From positions 1 through 12,084 of the forward strand of contig DCCQ01000061.1 in assembly GCA_002314195.1 (NCBI GenBank): a DNA stretch of 12,084 nt, given 5' to 3'. A model generated the notes under the pieces. It made no database searches. It was not told the DNA's origin and saw nothing but the letters and a program-made list of their open reading frames with translations. This DNA comes from Bacteroidales bacterium UBA1077 (lineage in GTDB: Bacteria; Bacteroidota; Bacteroidia; Bacteroidales; UBA932). This document shows positions 1 through 7,385 of this stretch, piece by piece. The position numbers and the translations under genes are program-made. Numbering within the stretch: the stretch's first letter is position 1; the number at the start of each line of letters is the position of its first letter.

Positions 1-1079
1 GTCAGTTTCTGGTTGACCTTGTTTCCGGCGGCGGTAAACAAAGCCTCTGTGTAGGACGGAGTTGTCTTTCCGTCATCCTTGACAGTCCCGGAGAGGATGA
101 CATTGCTGAACTTCGATTCGCCCTTTACGAAGGAACTGATTGTTGGCTCTGTCTCAAGTGTCAGAGGGTTCGGTTTTCCAGAGACGAGAGTGTTTGAGAA
201 GCTTGCGTGGGTTCCAGCGCGGAGACGGATTCCTCTTTTGGTCTCGGAACTGTTGTTGCCGATAAGCGTGACGTGGTTCAGGGTCGGATTGGAGACCGGA
301 GCCGCATCGATTGCCTTGCCGTTGTTGTCACATTCGAAAAGACAGTCGCATGACGGGTCAGTCTGGTAGGCGACGAGCCATTCTCCCTTTCCGTTCCAAC
401 CCTCTGTCCAGTCGAAACTGTCATCGGTGCAGTCAACGACCACGCAATGATCCACATTCACGCTTCCACCGAAGAATTCGATTCCGTCATCAGAACCCTT
501 ATAGCACTGGATGTAGGAGATGGAAGTACCGTTTCCGACTCCGTAGAGGGACAGCCCGTTAGCCTCATGCTCAGAGTCGAGGGCGTAGCCGGAATATTCA
601 ATCCTGATGTATTTCAGCGTGCCGGAGTTGTCGTTCTCCACACTTCCACCGTATGGCGCGTTACCAATCTCTGATGTGTTGCCGGTTCCGGCATTGGAAT
701 GGGCGCGTCCGCAGATGTGGATTCCGCCCCACGCACCGTTCTCCTTTCTTTCCGCTGTAAGGACAATCGGGCTGTCCTTGCTTCCCACAGCGTTTATCTT
801 AGCTCCTTGCTCGATAAGGATGTAGTTGATCTCCCCGTTGTCCTTGGCGATGAGTGTCACGCCTTTCTCGATGGTGAGAGTGGCCGGAGCCTTTACCTGA
901 AGGCTTCCGGTAAGATAGTATGTCTTTCCGGCCCCAAGCTTGAGGTCTGATGTGACATATCCTTTCAGTTCATTGGTTTCAGACTCTTCGTTCTTGTTGT
1001 CCTGATCCTTCTGACAGGCGGTCAATGCCGCTGCGGCGATGATTGCGGCCGCGAATGCTTTAAGATTAATACACTTCAT
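1..1079 (-). CDS. Surface lipoprotein with beta-helix-like repeats, partner of the TonB receptor (3' end outside window)
   Basis: This frame is not broken by a stop from the ATG at 1079 down to the window edge, giving 359 codons of a longer gene. The N-terminus is a lipoprotein signal (MKCINLKAF, a hydrophobic Ala-rich stretch, lipobox LTAC, Cys22). CQKDQD after the cysteine resembles the acidic lipoprotein export signal known from Capnocytophaga and Bacteroides, so surface exposure is predicted. Residues about 40-110 and 150-300 read as short beta-strand repeats with Gly/Asn turns (for example SDDGIEFFGGSVNV, DDSFDWTEGWNGKG), like right-handed beta-helix lipoproteins I recall beside TonB receptors in this phylum. 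Seven further cysteines (123, 192, 212, 217, 244, 246, 250) are unusual. It starts 37 bp after the receptor stop on the same strand, so co-transcription is likely. Substrate unknown; ligand capture for the receptor is inference. Confidence 0.85.
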   Translation of the reverse strand, partial: MKCINLKAFAAAIIAAAALTACQKDQDNKNEESETNELKGYVTSDLKLGAGKTYYLTGSLQVKAPATLTIEKGVTLIAKDNGEINYILIEQGAKINAVGSKDSPIVLTAERKENGAWGGIHICGRAHSNAGTGNTSEIGNAPYGGSVENDNSGTLKYIRIEYSGYALDSEHEANGLSLYGVGNGTSISYIQCYKGSDDGIEFFGGSVNVDHCVVVDCTDDSFDWTEGWNGKGEWLVAYQTDPSCDCLFECDNNGKAIDAAPVSNPTLNHVTLIGNNSSETKRGIRLRAGTHASFSNTLVSGKPNPLTLETEPTISSFVKGESKFSNVILSGTVKDDGKTTPSYTEALFTAAGNKVNQKL

Positions 1080-1116
1080 ATAGCTTAATGATTAAGGTAA
1101 TGATATTCAGTGATGT

Positions 1117-3924
1117 CTAAAAATTGTAGGTGATTCCGAGGTCTGCTCCCGTTCCGAGTCTCCAGCCTTCTGCGTCCACTGTGCGGCCCGCGGCGGGAAT
1201 CTCTTGTGTGAACCTCACTGAAGAGTTCAGGAGGTTTTTGAGTCCCAATCTTACAGTAAGATTCTGGTTGATCTTGCAGGTTCCGGAGAAGTCAAGGCTA
1301 TGGAACGGCATCTGCTTCTCGTCTCCAAGGCCGAGGATTCCGACTGCATGGATTCTCGGTCCCTGCACGCTGTAGATCAGGGCGAGACCAAGCGTCTTGC
1401 CATCCCGGAGTTCAGGAGTGTAGCTGATGTCAGCGTTGAAAAGGTAAGGAGAGGCTCCTTGGAGCGTTCTCTCCTTGTTGGTGTAGGCACCGCTTTCCGG
1501 AAGTTTCACGTTTGTGAATATGTAGGATGCGTTGCCGCTGATGGTCAGGTCGTTGATGATCTCCTTGCGGAACTCGGCCTCGATTCCGGCAGCCAAACCG
1601 TTGTCAGCATTTTGGAAAGTCTGCTCCAAAGCTCCACCGGAGAGTCTTTGAGTGCGCTCTATGGGATGGTCAAGGTACTTGAAGTAACCTGTCACGGTGA
1701 ACATGTCGTTGGATTTGTCCGCGAAGAATTCGTACTTCAGGTCAACATTCCAGTTGTAACCGTTTTCCAAAGTCTCATTGCCTCGCAGTTGTGTTCCACC
1801 GAAACTCTCCTGATAGAGGAAAGGCGCCATCTCTATGAACGACGGACGGGTGATAGTCCGTGAGAGAGCCAGCCTTACCGCTGATTGCCCGTTCACTGAG
1901 TATTTAAGATTCACAGCCGGGAACAGGTCGAAAGCCTTCAGGTTACGCTTTCTGTCCTCCACATCGTCGTTATACCTGACTCCCTGGTCAGAGGCCTCGG
2001 CTCTCAGTCCGGTGTTAAGGAACCATCTCTCTCCAAACTTGAGGTCAGCCTCGGCAAAGGCGGCCATGATTCTGTTGGAGGCGTCATAACTGTCGCGCTT
2101 GTGACGTTTCCTGTCGATTCCGACAAGTCCGGACTCTATGTTTGCGTCGTTCAGGAACTGATCCATGTCTCCGATGTCACTGATGGCGCCGGCGAGTTTT
2201 TTTACGTTGTAATAGAAGCGGGTTGTACTGAAATCCCTGCTCTTGTCCTTGGCGCTGAGTCCGAATCGAACCTTCTTGTCCTCGTCAATGGCGTGAGAGA
2301 CCCGTACATCCGCGACGACTTCATCCTCCGAGAGTTTGCCGAAATATCTTTGCGTCTCCTGCTGGTTCAGGTTGAAGAAACTGAGTGCCCCGTCGCTTCC
2401 TCGGCTGAACATCACCTGCCTTCTGTCAGGCTCGTCGCTGGATGTACCGCTGTACGATACTCCCCAGTCCAGATCCCATTTGCCGTCGGCAAGCGAGTGC
2501 CTTCCTGTCAGCTGCAGATTCCTCAGGGCATAGAAATGGCTGACTGAGTTGCTTCCTACAAGATCGTAGGTTTCAAGGTGGTCCAAAAGAGAGCGCCTCT
2601 GGTAACTTGACGTTGCATTTCTGGCGAAGAAGAATGTCAAGCCGATCGAACTTGGCTTCTTGAAGGAATATTCAAGGTCCACTAGTGCCGCCAAATCCAG
2701 TTTTGAGGTGTATGAGTCATAGACACTTTCCGTTGCCGCAAGCCCCTCTGAACTGGCCTCGTAGGTCCGGTAATAGGCATCATTCAATGTTTCGTTTCCT
2801 GAGTGGATGCTGGCGCTGGCGAGCAGTCCGAGTTCTCCACTGCGGGTCTTCCAATTTTTCCCGAAGCCCACACCTCCGTCCAAGTCAGGAAGAGCCGTGC
2901 CGTCGTTCACTTGGAAACCAGTGTCGAACAGGGATCTGTTTTTTGAATATTCCTTGAACTCCGGATAATCGGAAACTCCTGCCGCCTTGCCAAGCTTCGG
3001 GGTGACGAACAAGGACTTGCGGTCCATCTGGCTGAAGTCATCGAACAACGTCCCGAACCAGCCTCCAGTGGAAAAAGACAGTTTCAGGAAATCCTCACTT
3101 TTTCCTTTGCTTGTGCTGATGTCCACATGCGCACCGGAGTAGTCCGCGAATGATCCCGCCTCGTAAACCTTGCTGACAGTGATGTTCTGGATTGTGGATG
3201 ACGGGAATATGTCAAGAGGAATCAACTTGTTGTCCGGATTCGGTGACGCTATCGGCAGCCCGTTCAGGGTGGTGGAGCTGTAGCGGTCGCCAAGTCCACG
3301 TACAATCATCTGCCCGGCTTCCGCTATCGAGATTCCGGAGAATTTCGACACACTCTCCTGGGCGTTGGAAAGACCTTTTAGGCTCATTTCCTTTGCTCCC
3401 ATGTTCTCTATCGCGTGCGCGGACATCTGTCTTTCCTTCTGCAGAGCCGAGATGCTCTCAAGACTTTTGCGCGCCATGACCGTGGCGTTGTCGATCAGCG
3501 TGTTGTCAGCCGTGAGCCTTACCGTGACCGTTCCGGTGTCGTCCAGTCCCGCTCCTGCCGCTTCTTCCGGAAGGATGACCTTGCCACCCTTTACCTTAAG
3601 TGTTATGGTAACAGGTGAATATCCGATGTAAGAGATCTCAATGGGATAGTCTCCGTCTTTCAGGGTGATTTCCGCCGCACCTTCCAGGTCTGTTGTCGCT
3701 CCTGTCGTGCTGCCTTTCAGGATCACAGCCGCTCCGATCAGGGTCTCCCCGCTGCTTGCGTCTGTCACAATAAATCTGACCTTATGGTTCCTGGAGGATG
3801 TCTCCTTGCTTGCAGATGGAACCGCCATCGGTTCCGGTCTTGTCATCGAGGCTTTGGCGTCTGCCCCGCTTGCCACGGATAGCATTCCGGCCGCAATGAT
3901 GATTGTAAGTCTTGTCTTTGTCAT
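1117..3924 (-). CDS. TonB-dependent outer-membrane receptor with carboxypeptidase-regulatory-like domain
   Basis: A 935-residue outer-membrane receptor that would import a scarce ligand using TonB energy. Residues 1-24 are a signal peptide (MTKTRLTIIIAAGMLSVASG). Residues about 46-111 are a carboxypeptidase-regulatory-like Ig fold (GETLIGAAVILKGS, DLEG, ISYIGY). Residues about 145-274 are the plug, with QMIVRGLGDRYSSTTLNG and the NPDNKLIPLDIFPSS segment. The rest is a 22-strand-type barrel ending in GITYNF, with the terminal Phe expected for BAM-assembled barrels. Length fits the family. The start is fixed: an in-frame stop lies a short way upstream with no other start between. It lacks a SusC-type context: the next gene is a beta-helix-like lipoprotein, not SusD. 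That pairing suggests a two-part uptake system; the substrate cannot be read from the sequence. Confidence 0.93.
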   Translation of the reverse strand: MTKTRLTIIIAAGMLSVASGADAKASMTRPEPMAVPSASKETSSRNHKVRFIVTDASSGETLIGAAVILKGSTTGATTDLEGAAEITLKDGDYPIEISYIGYSPVTITLKVKGGKVILPEEAAGAGLDDTGTVTVRLTADNTLIDNATVMARKSLESISALQKERQMSAHAIENMGAKEMSLKGLSNAQESVSKFSGISIAEAGQMIVRGLGDRYSSTTLNGLPIASPNPDNKLIPLDIFPSSTIQNITVSKVYEAGSFADYSGAHVDISTSKGKSEDFLKLSFSTGGWFGTLFDDFSQMDRKSLFVTPKLGKAAGVSDYPEFKEYSKNRSLFDTGFQVNDGTALPDLDGGVGFGKNWKTRSGELGLLASASIHSGNETLNDAYYRTYEASSEGLAATESVYDSYTSKLDLAALVDLEYSFKKPSSIGLTFFFARNATSSYQRRSLLDHLETYDLVGSNSVSHFYALRNLQLTGRHSLADGKWDLDWGVSYSGTSSDEPDRRQVMFSRGSDGALSFFNLNQQETQRYFGKLSEDEVVADVRVSHAIDEDKKVRFGLSAKDKSRDFSTTRFYYNVKKLAGAISDIGDMDQFLNDANIESGLVGIDRKRHKRDSYDASNRIMAAFAEADLKFGERWFLNTGLRAEASDQGVRYNDDVEDRKRNLKAFDLFPAVNLKYSVNGQSAVRLALSRTITRPSFIEMAPFLYQESFGGTQLRGNETLENGYNWNVDLKYEFFADKSNDMFTVTGYFKYLDHPIERTQRLSGGALEQTFQNADNGLAAGIEAEFRKEIINDLTISGNASYIFTNVKLPESGAYTNKERTLQGASPYLFNADISYTPELRDGKTLGLALIYSVQGPRIHAVGILGLGDEKQMPFHSLDFSGTCKINQNLTVRLGLKNLLNSSVRFTQEIPAAGRTVDAEGWRLGTGADLGITYNF

Positions 3925-3932
3925 ATCAGCGG

Positions 3933-3940
3933 CAAAAATA
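3933..3940 (-). promoter_or_regulatory. Possible -7 box for the TonB receptor unit
   Basis: The minus strand reads TATTTTTG, a match to the Bacteroidetes -7 consensus TAnnTTTG, ending 8 nt before the receptor ATG. No convincing TTTG -33 box lies 17-23 bp upstream. If used, the transcript would be almost leaderless. The match may be chance. Confidence 0.3.
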
Positions 3941-4090
3941 GTCCATGAATGTTAAGGCAGCATTACATTAAAGTTACGAAACGGTTAAGAAGATGTCTCC
4001 ATTCTCCGGATATGCCGGTTGGCATCAACTTCCTCTCCTCAGCCCAAGGCTTCAGCCTGCACACCTATTAAATACTTCCACCTTTATTAA

Positions 4091-4120
4091 GAACATTTTT
4101 TGATACATCAAATAATGTTC
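4091..4120. promoter_or_regulatory. 30 bp near-perfect dyad (candidate operator) over the ATPase promoter
   Basis: Outer arms GAACATT (4091-4097) and AATGTTC (4114-4120) are perfect complements. Inside them TTTGAT (4099-4104) and ATCAAA (4107-4112) are again perfect complements, separated only by AC at 4105-4106. The only unmatched pairs are 4098/4113 and the central AC, so 26 of 30 positions are symmetric. The dyad contains the -33 TTTG and ends 1 bp before the -7 box, the geometry of a repressor or autoregulator site. It lies upstream of the expected transcription start, so a role as an RNA hairpin of this gene is unlikely. TTTGATACAT recurs at 4137-4146, 38 bp downstream, overlapping the start codon. 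Confidence 0.7.
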
Positions 4121-4129
4121 ATATATTTG
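4099..4129 (+). promoter_or_regulatory. Bacteroidetes-type promoter of the ATPase gene
   Basis: TTTG (4099-4102), a 19 bp spacer and TATATTTG (4122-4129) match the Bacteroidetes primary sigma consensus TTTG-N19-TAnnTTTG. The expected start of transcription is about 4134-4137, leaving a leader of roughly 10 nt before the ATG at 4145. This is the clearest promoter in the window. Confidence 0.75.
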
Positions 4130-4144
4130 TGCAAAATTTGATAC

Positions 4145-5278
4145 ATGATGGATGCTCCTTTTGTTTTCGGCAAGATAGCCGGTGGCGATAATTTTATTGA
4201 TAGAACCGAGGACACAAAATTGCTTTCCGCTAATTTCCGTGCCTTGACGAACACGATCCTGATTTCTCCGCGACGTTGGGGAAAAAGTTCTCTTGTCTGC
4301 AAGGCTGCCGCAGATGCGATGGAAAAAGACAAGAATTTGAGGGTTGTGTTGGTGGACATATTCAATGTCAGGTCAGAAGAGGAGTTTTATTCCAAACTGG
4401 CCACTGAGGTCATTCGGCAGACTGCATCAACGATGGATAATGTTCTTGTCACAATCAAGAAATATGCGTCTGCCATTGTGTCAGGGATAAGTTTTGGCGA
4501 TCCTACAGCGTCATATTCAGTACAGTTTAAGATTAATGAGCCAATGAAAAGTTCGGATGAGATTCTGGACCTTCCTGAAAAGATCGCTTCCGACAAGGGA
4601 ATCAAGATTGTTCTGTGCGTTGATGAATTTCAGCAGATCGGGGCCTTTGATGATCCAAGGTCTTTTCAGGCGAATCTTCGTTCCAAGTGGCAGCTTCACA
4701 AGAATGTATCCTATTGTTTATATGGAAGCAGAAGACACATGATGATGGAGGTCTTCGGGAAGGTTTCGATGCCGTTTTACAAATTCGGAGATTTGCGTTT
4801 CCTGAAAAAAATTGACCGGACCTATTGGCTGGAATATATCCCAAGGCAGTTTAGTAAGACGGGGAAAACGATTGATTTTCAGTCTTGTGAGAGACTTGTG
4901 TGTTTGGCTGACAACAACCCTTACTATGTCCAGCAGCTCTCGCAGACTGCTTGGATGCTTACTGAACATCATTGTTCCTTGCCGCTTGTGGAAGAAGCGT
5001 TTGACAGTGTTCTTTCCCAGATGGGAGAACTTAACAGGGCATTGACTCAGACCTTGACCATCTCTCAACAGAATTTACTCTATGCGATGGTTTCTGGGGA
5101 AAAAGAACTGTCTTCAAAAAGAGTTCTTGACACATACGATTTGAAATCCAGCACGAATGTGTCAAGGGCAAGAAAAGCATTGGTGGAGAAAGACATTCTG
5201 GATGACTTTGGAAAGGAATATACTTTTGAGGATCCTTTGTATGAATGTTGGTTGCGTACGGTCTGGTTCAGACGCTGA
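4145..5278 (+). CDS. Archaeal-type P-loop ATPase with C-terminal winged-helix-like region
   Basis: A 377-residue cytoplasmic ATPase of the ATPase_2 (archaeal ATPase, STAND-like) type common in Bacteroidetes accessory DNA. It opens with the family signature PFVFGKIAGGDNFIDRTED. Walker A is SPRRWGKSSL at residues 41-50, with Ser in place of the usual first Gly, as often seen here. Walker B is IVLCVDEFQQIG around 155-166 (Asp160, Glu161). YGSRRHMM follows in the sensor region. Residues about 300-377 look like a winged helix-turn-helix (ELSSKRVLDTYDLKSSTNVSRARKALVEKDIL, then a DPLYECWLR wing). No transmembrane segment. By eye it is more AT-rich than aspS and its neighbours, which fits acquisition by transfer. 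It stands alone between a divergent receptor and aspS, so its cellular job is unknown. A start at the second Met (4148) is possible. Confidence 0.85.
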   Translation: MMDAPFVFGKIAGGDNFIDRTEDTKLLSANFRALTNTILISPRRWGKSSLVCKAAADAMEKDKNLRVVLVDIFNVRSEEEFYSKLATEVIRQTASTMDNVLVTIKKYASAIVSGISFGDPTASYSVQFKINEPMKSSDEILDLPEKIASDKGIKIVLCVDEFQQIGAFDDPRSFQANLRSKWQLHKNVSYCLYGSRRHMMMEVFGKVSMPFYKFGDLRFLKKIDRTYWLEYIPRQFSKTGKTIDFQSCERLVCLADNNPYYVQQLSQTAWMLTEHHCSLPLVEEAFDSVLSQMGELNRALTQTLTISQQNLLYAMVSGEKELSSKRVLDTYDLKSSTNVSRARKALVEKDILDDFGKEYTFEDPLYECWLRTVWFRR

Positions 5279-5333
5279 TTATTGCTGGTGAATGAAAATC
5301 AGGCATATTCAATCATTCTTGGGGAGAATTTGC

Positions 5334-5341
5334 TAACTTTG
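5334..5341 (+). promoter_or_regulatory. -7 box of the aspS promoter
   Basis: TAACTTTG followed by CA matches the Bacteroidetes TAnnTTTG box. The -33 region is poor: TTCA at 5308-5311 lies 22 bp upstream. The predicted transcription start is about 5346-5348, giving a 5' leader of about 57 nt. Confidence 0.55.
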
Positions 5342-5349
5342 CAGATTGC

Positions 5350-5375
5350 GGGGTCCGTTAAGAAACGCTGACCTC
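5350..5375 (+). other. Nested hairpin in the aspS 5' leader
   Basis: GGGGTC (5350-5355) can pair with GACCTC (5370-5375), with one G-U. Directly inside, CGTT (5356-5359) pairs with AACG (5364-5367) around an AAGA loop, with CT (5368-5369) bulged. This makes about 10 bp of stem at the very 5' end of the predicted transcript. No U-run follows, so it is not an attenuator of the usual kind. It could stabilise the mRNA or be a binding site. The pairing is seen; the function is inference. Confidence 0.4.
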
Positions 5376-5404
5376 GAGGGAAGAATATTCAAAATACATC
5401 AAAT

Positions 5405-7180
5405 ATGTACAGAACACACACGTGCGGGGAACTCCGCATTGAGAATGTCGGGCAGAAGGTGACTCTCGCTGGTTGGGTGCAGAGGTCAAGGAAGCTCGGT
5501 GGAATGACTTTCATTGACTTGCGTGACCGCTACGGCATCACGCAGCTCGTGCTTGAGGCCGATGCTGACACCGCTTTGGTCGAGACCGCGACCTCTTTGG
5601 GTCGTGAATATGTCATCCAGGCCATCGGTGAGGTTGTCGAGCGTCAGAGCAAGAACCCTAAGATGGACACAGGTGACATCGAGATCAGACTTGAGGCTAT
5701 CAATGTCCTCAACAAGGCCGTCACACCTCCGTTCACGATTGAGGACGAGAGCGACGGCGGTGAGGATCTCCGCGCCAAGTACCGCTATCTTGACCTACGC
5801 AGAAATCCGCTCCAGAAGGCATTGGCGTTGAGGCACAGACTTGCGCATGAGGTGCGCAACTACCTTGATGCCCACGGGTTTATGGAGATCGAGACACCGT
5901 ATCTCATCAAATCCACTCCGGAAGGAGCCCGCGATTTCGTTGTCCCTTCCAGAATGAATCCAGGCCAGTTCTATGCCCTTCCGCAGTCCCCTCAGACCTT
6001 CAAGCAGCTGCTTATGGTGGCCGGTTATGACCGCTATTTCCAGATTGTGCGCTGCTTCCGTGACGAGGACCTGCGCGCAGACCGTCAGCCTGAGTTCACA
6101 CAGATCGACTGCGAGATGTCTTTCGTCGAGCAGGAGGATGTCTTGAATATGTTCGAGGGCATGATGAGGACGATGTTCAAGAACGTTCTCGGAGTGGACA
6201 TCCCGAACCCGATGCCAAGAATGAGTTGGTACGATGCCATGGACCAATACGGCTCCGACAAACCGGATGTCCGTTTCGGAATGACAATCCACGAGATCAC
6301 CGACAAGGTGAAAGGCAAAGGCTTCTCTGTCCTTGAGGATGCCGCCTACGTTGGAGCCATCGCTGTTCCGGGTGGCGCTGAATATACCCGCAAGCAGATC
6401 GATGAACTGACCGAGTGGGTCAAGAGACCTCAGGTCGGTGCCAAGGGCTTGATCTACGTTAAGTTGAACGCTGACGGTTCCGTAAAGTCTTCGATTGACA
6501 AGTTCTATACTCCAGATGAACTGAAGGCCATCGCCGAGGCCGTTGAGGCCAAGACCGGAGACATCGTCTTCGTAATGTCCGGTGACGGCAAACGCAAGGT
6601 ACAGACAATGCTGGGCGTACTGCGTATAGAGATGGGCAACAGGCTTGGCCTGCGTGACCCTAAGGTCTTCGCACCGCTGTGGATTGTCGATTTCCCTCTC
6701 CTTGAATGGAGCGAGGAGGATGGCCGTTTCTACGCCATGCACCATCCGTTCACGGCTCCGAAACCGGAACACATGGAACTGTTCTACAGCAACAAGAAAG
6801 AGGATCTCGAAAGGGTTTGCGCCAACGCCTACGACTTCGTGCTGAACGGCACTGAGCTTGGTGGCGGCTCCATCCGAATCCACGACGCTGAGGTTCAGAA
6901 GAGAATGTTCGAGGTTCTGGGCATCGGTCCGGAGGAGGCAGAGTACAAGTTCGGCTTCATCATCCATGCCTTCCAGTACGGCGCTCCGCCTCACGGAGGC
7001 CTGGCCTTCGGCTTCGACCGCGTCTGCACCCTGTTTGCCGGCAAGGAGTCCATCCGTGACTTCATCGCCTTCCCGAAGAACAACCAGGGCCGTGACGTGA
7101 TGATCGATTCTCCTTCCCAGATCGACCAGACCCAACTTGACGAGCTCAACCTGGACATCCGCCCGCTTCCTGAGAAATAA
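5405..7180 (+). CDS. aspS: Aspartyl-tRNA synthetase
   Basis: Charges tRNA-Asp with aspartate in the cytoplasm. The 591 residues match the bacterial length. The N-terminal OB fold that binds the anticodon includes AGWVQRSRKLGGMTFIDLRD. The class II core shows motif 1 around IETPYLIKSTPEG (from residue 162), the QSPQ flipping-loop motif (194-197), motif 2 FRDEDLRADRQPEFTQ (218-233) and motif 3 GGLAFGFDR (531-539, with the ATP-binding Arg539). The bacterial GAD insertion lies between motifs 2 and 3, about residues 285-420. Leu31 in RKLGG sits where Pseudomonas has His31, the residue linked to dual Asp/Asn charging. This suggests a discriminating enzyme, which would imply a separate route to Asn-tRNA. 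The gene has its own leader and is followed by a strong terminator, so it is probably monocistronic. Codon use is GC-rich at third positions. Confidence 0.98.
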   Translation: MYRTHTCGELRIENVGQKVTLAGWVQRSRKLGGMTFIDLRDRYGITQLVLEADADTALVETATSLGREYVIQAIGEVVERQSKNPKMDTGDIEIRLEAINVLNKAVTPPFTIEDESDGGEDLRAKYRYLDLRRNPLQKALALRHRLAHEVRNYLDAHGFMEIETPYLIKSTPEGARDFVVPSRMNPGQFYALPQSPQTFKQLLMVAGYDRYFQIVRCFRDEDLRADRQPEFTQIDCEMSFVEQEDVLNMFEGMMRTMFKNVLGVDIPNPMPRMSWYDAMDQYGSDKPDVRFGMTIHEITDKVKGKGFSVLEDAAYVGAIAVPGGAEYTRKQIDELTEWVKRPQVGAKGLIYVKLNADGSVKSSIDKFYTPDELKAIAEAVEAKTGDIVFVMSGDGKRKVQTMLGVLRIEMGNRLGLRDPKVFAPLWIVDFPLLEWSEEDGRFYAMHHPFTAPKPEHMELFYSNKKEDLERVCANAYDFVLNGTELGGGSIRIHDAEVQKRMFEVLGIGPEEAEYKFGFIIHAFQYGAPPHGGLAFGFDRVCTLFAGKESIRDFIAFPKNNQGRDVMIDSPSQIDQTQLDELNLDIRPLPEK

Positions 7181-7185
7181 GTTGT

Positions 7186-7267
7186 AATGCTTCGACAGGC
7201 TCAGTAACCGCGAGATTACGGACACTGAGTTGCTCGGTCACTGAGCTTGTCGAAGTGACATAGCATT
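7186..7267. repeat. REP-like imperfect palindrome between aspS and the aminopeptidase gene
   Basis: Two 21 bp arms at 7190-7210 (beginning CTTCGACAGGCTCAGT) and 7235-7255 (ending CTTGTCGAAG) are complementary except at two positions, one a G-U pair in RNA. The loop is 24 nt. AATG (7186-7189) and CATT (7264-7267) extend the pairing beyond a bulge. The loop carries a further CACTGAG that could pair with the left arm instead. I recognise the CTTCGACA-GCTCAG word as a recurrent intergenic palindrome in many bacterial genomes, of the REP type moved by REP-associated tyrosine transposases. No transposase gene is in the window. It starts just 5 bp after the aspS stop. Confidence 0.75.
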
Positions 7268-7276
7268 GAAGACATA

Positions 7277-7321
7277 GAAAAGTGTGACCGAAAAGCGATT
7301 TTTGGTCACACTTTTCGTTTT
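7277..7321 (+). terminator. Strong intrinsic terminator after aspS
   Basis: An 18 bp stem: 7277-7294 (GAAAAGTGTGACCGAAAA) pairs with 7299-7316, with a single G-U, closing a GCGA loop of the stable GNRA type (7295-7298). TTTT at 7318-7321 follows. The A-rich left arm and T-rich right arm allow weak use on the other strand too. It separates aspS from the aminopeptidase gene. Confidence 0.85.
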
Positions 7322-7347
7322 GCGGAACAACTTTTAGGTCATTTTTG

Positions 7348-7355
7348 TATATTTG
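7348..7355 (+). promoter_or_regulatory. -7 box of the aminopeptidase-DUF456-rsmA run
   Basis: TATATTTG matches TAnnTTTG exactly. The nearest TTTG is at 7319-7322, 25 bp upstream, longer than the usual 17-23. The predicted start lies near 7360, leaving a leader of about 25 nt rich in A before the ATG at 7386. Confidence 0.55.
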
Positions 7356-7385
7356 TGAATATCGTAATCACAAAAACCTAAGAAT

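Noticed and set aside
79..950. Several plus-strand open frames of 72-96 codons at the window start
   Set aside because: They overlap the continuous minus-strand lipoprotein frame, which has a signal peptide, lipobox and coherent repeat structure; they are its shadows.
4012..4058. Small inverted repeats ATGCC-GGTT-GGCAT and AGGCT-TC-AGCCT in the divergent spacer
   Set aside because: Five-base arms are expected by chance and they do not line up with a promoter or gene end.
4091..4120. Reading the 30 bp dyad as a chromosome-dimer resolution (dif-like) site
   Set aside because: The 2 bp centre and the exact placement over a consensus promoter fit an operator better, and no Xer-type asymmetry between arms is seen.
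5290..5318. GAATGA/TCATTC hairpin after the ATPase stop as a terminator
   Set aside because: The stem is only 6 bp, the loop is 17 nt and the following bases are TTGGGG with no T-run.
5795..7225. 476-codon open frame on the minus strand, antisense to aspS
   Set aside because: aspS on the plus strand is complete with all class II motifs. The antisense frame has no recognisable domain and arises from the strong third-position GC bias.
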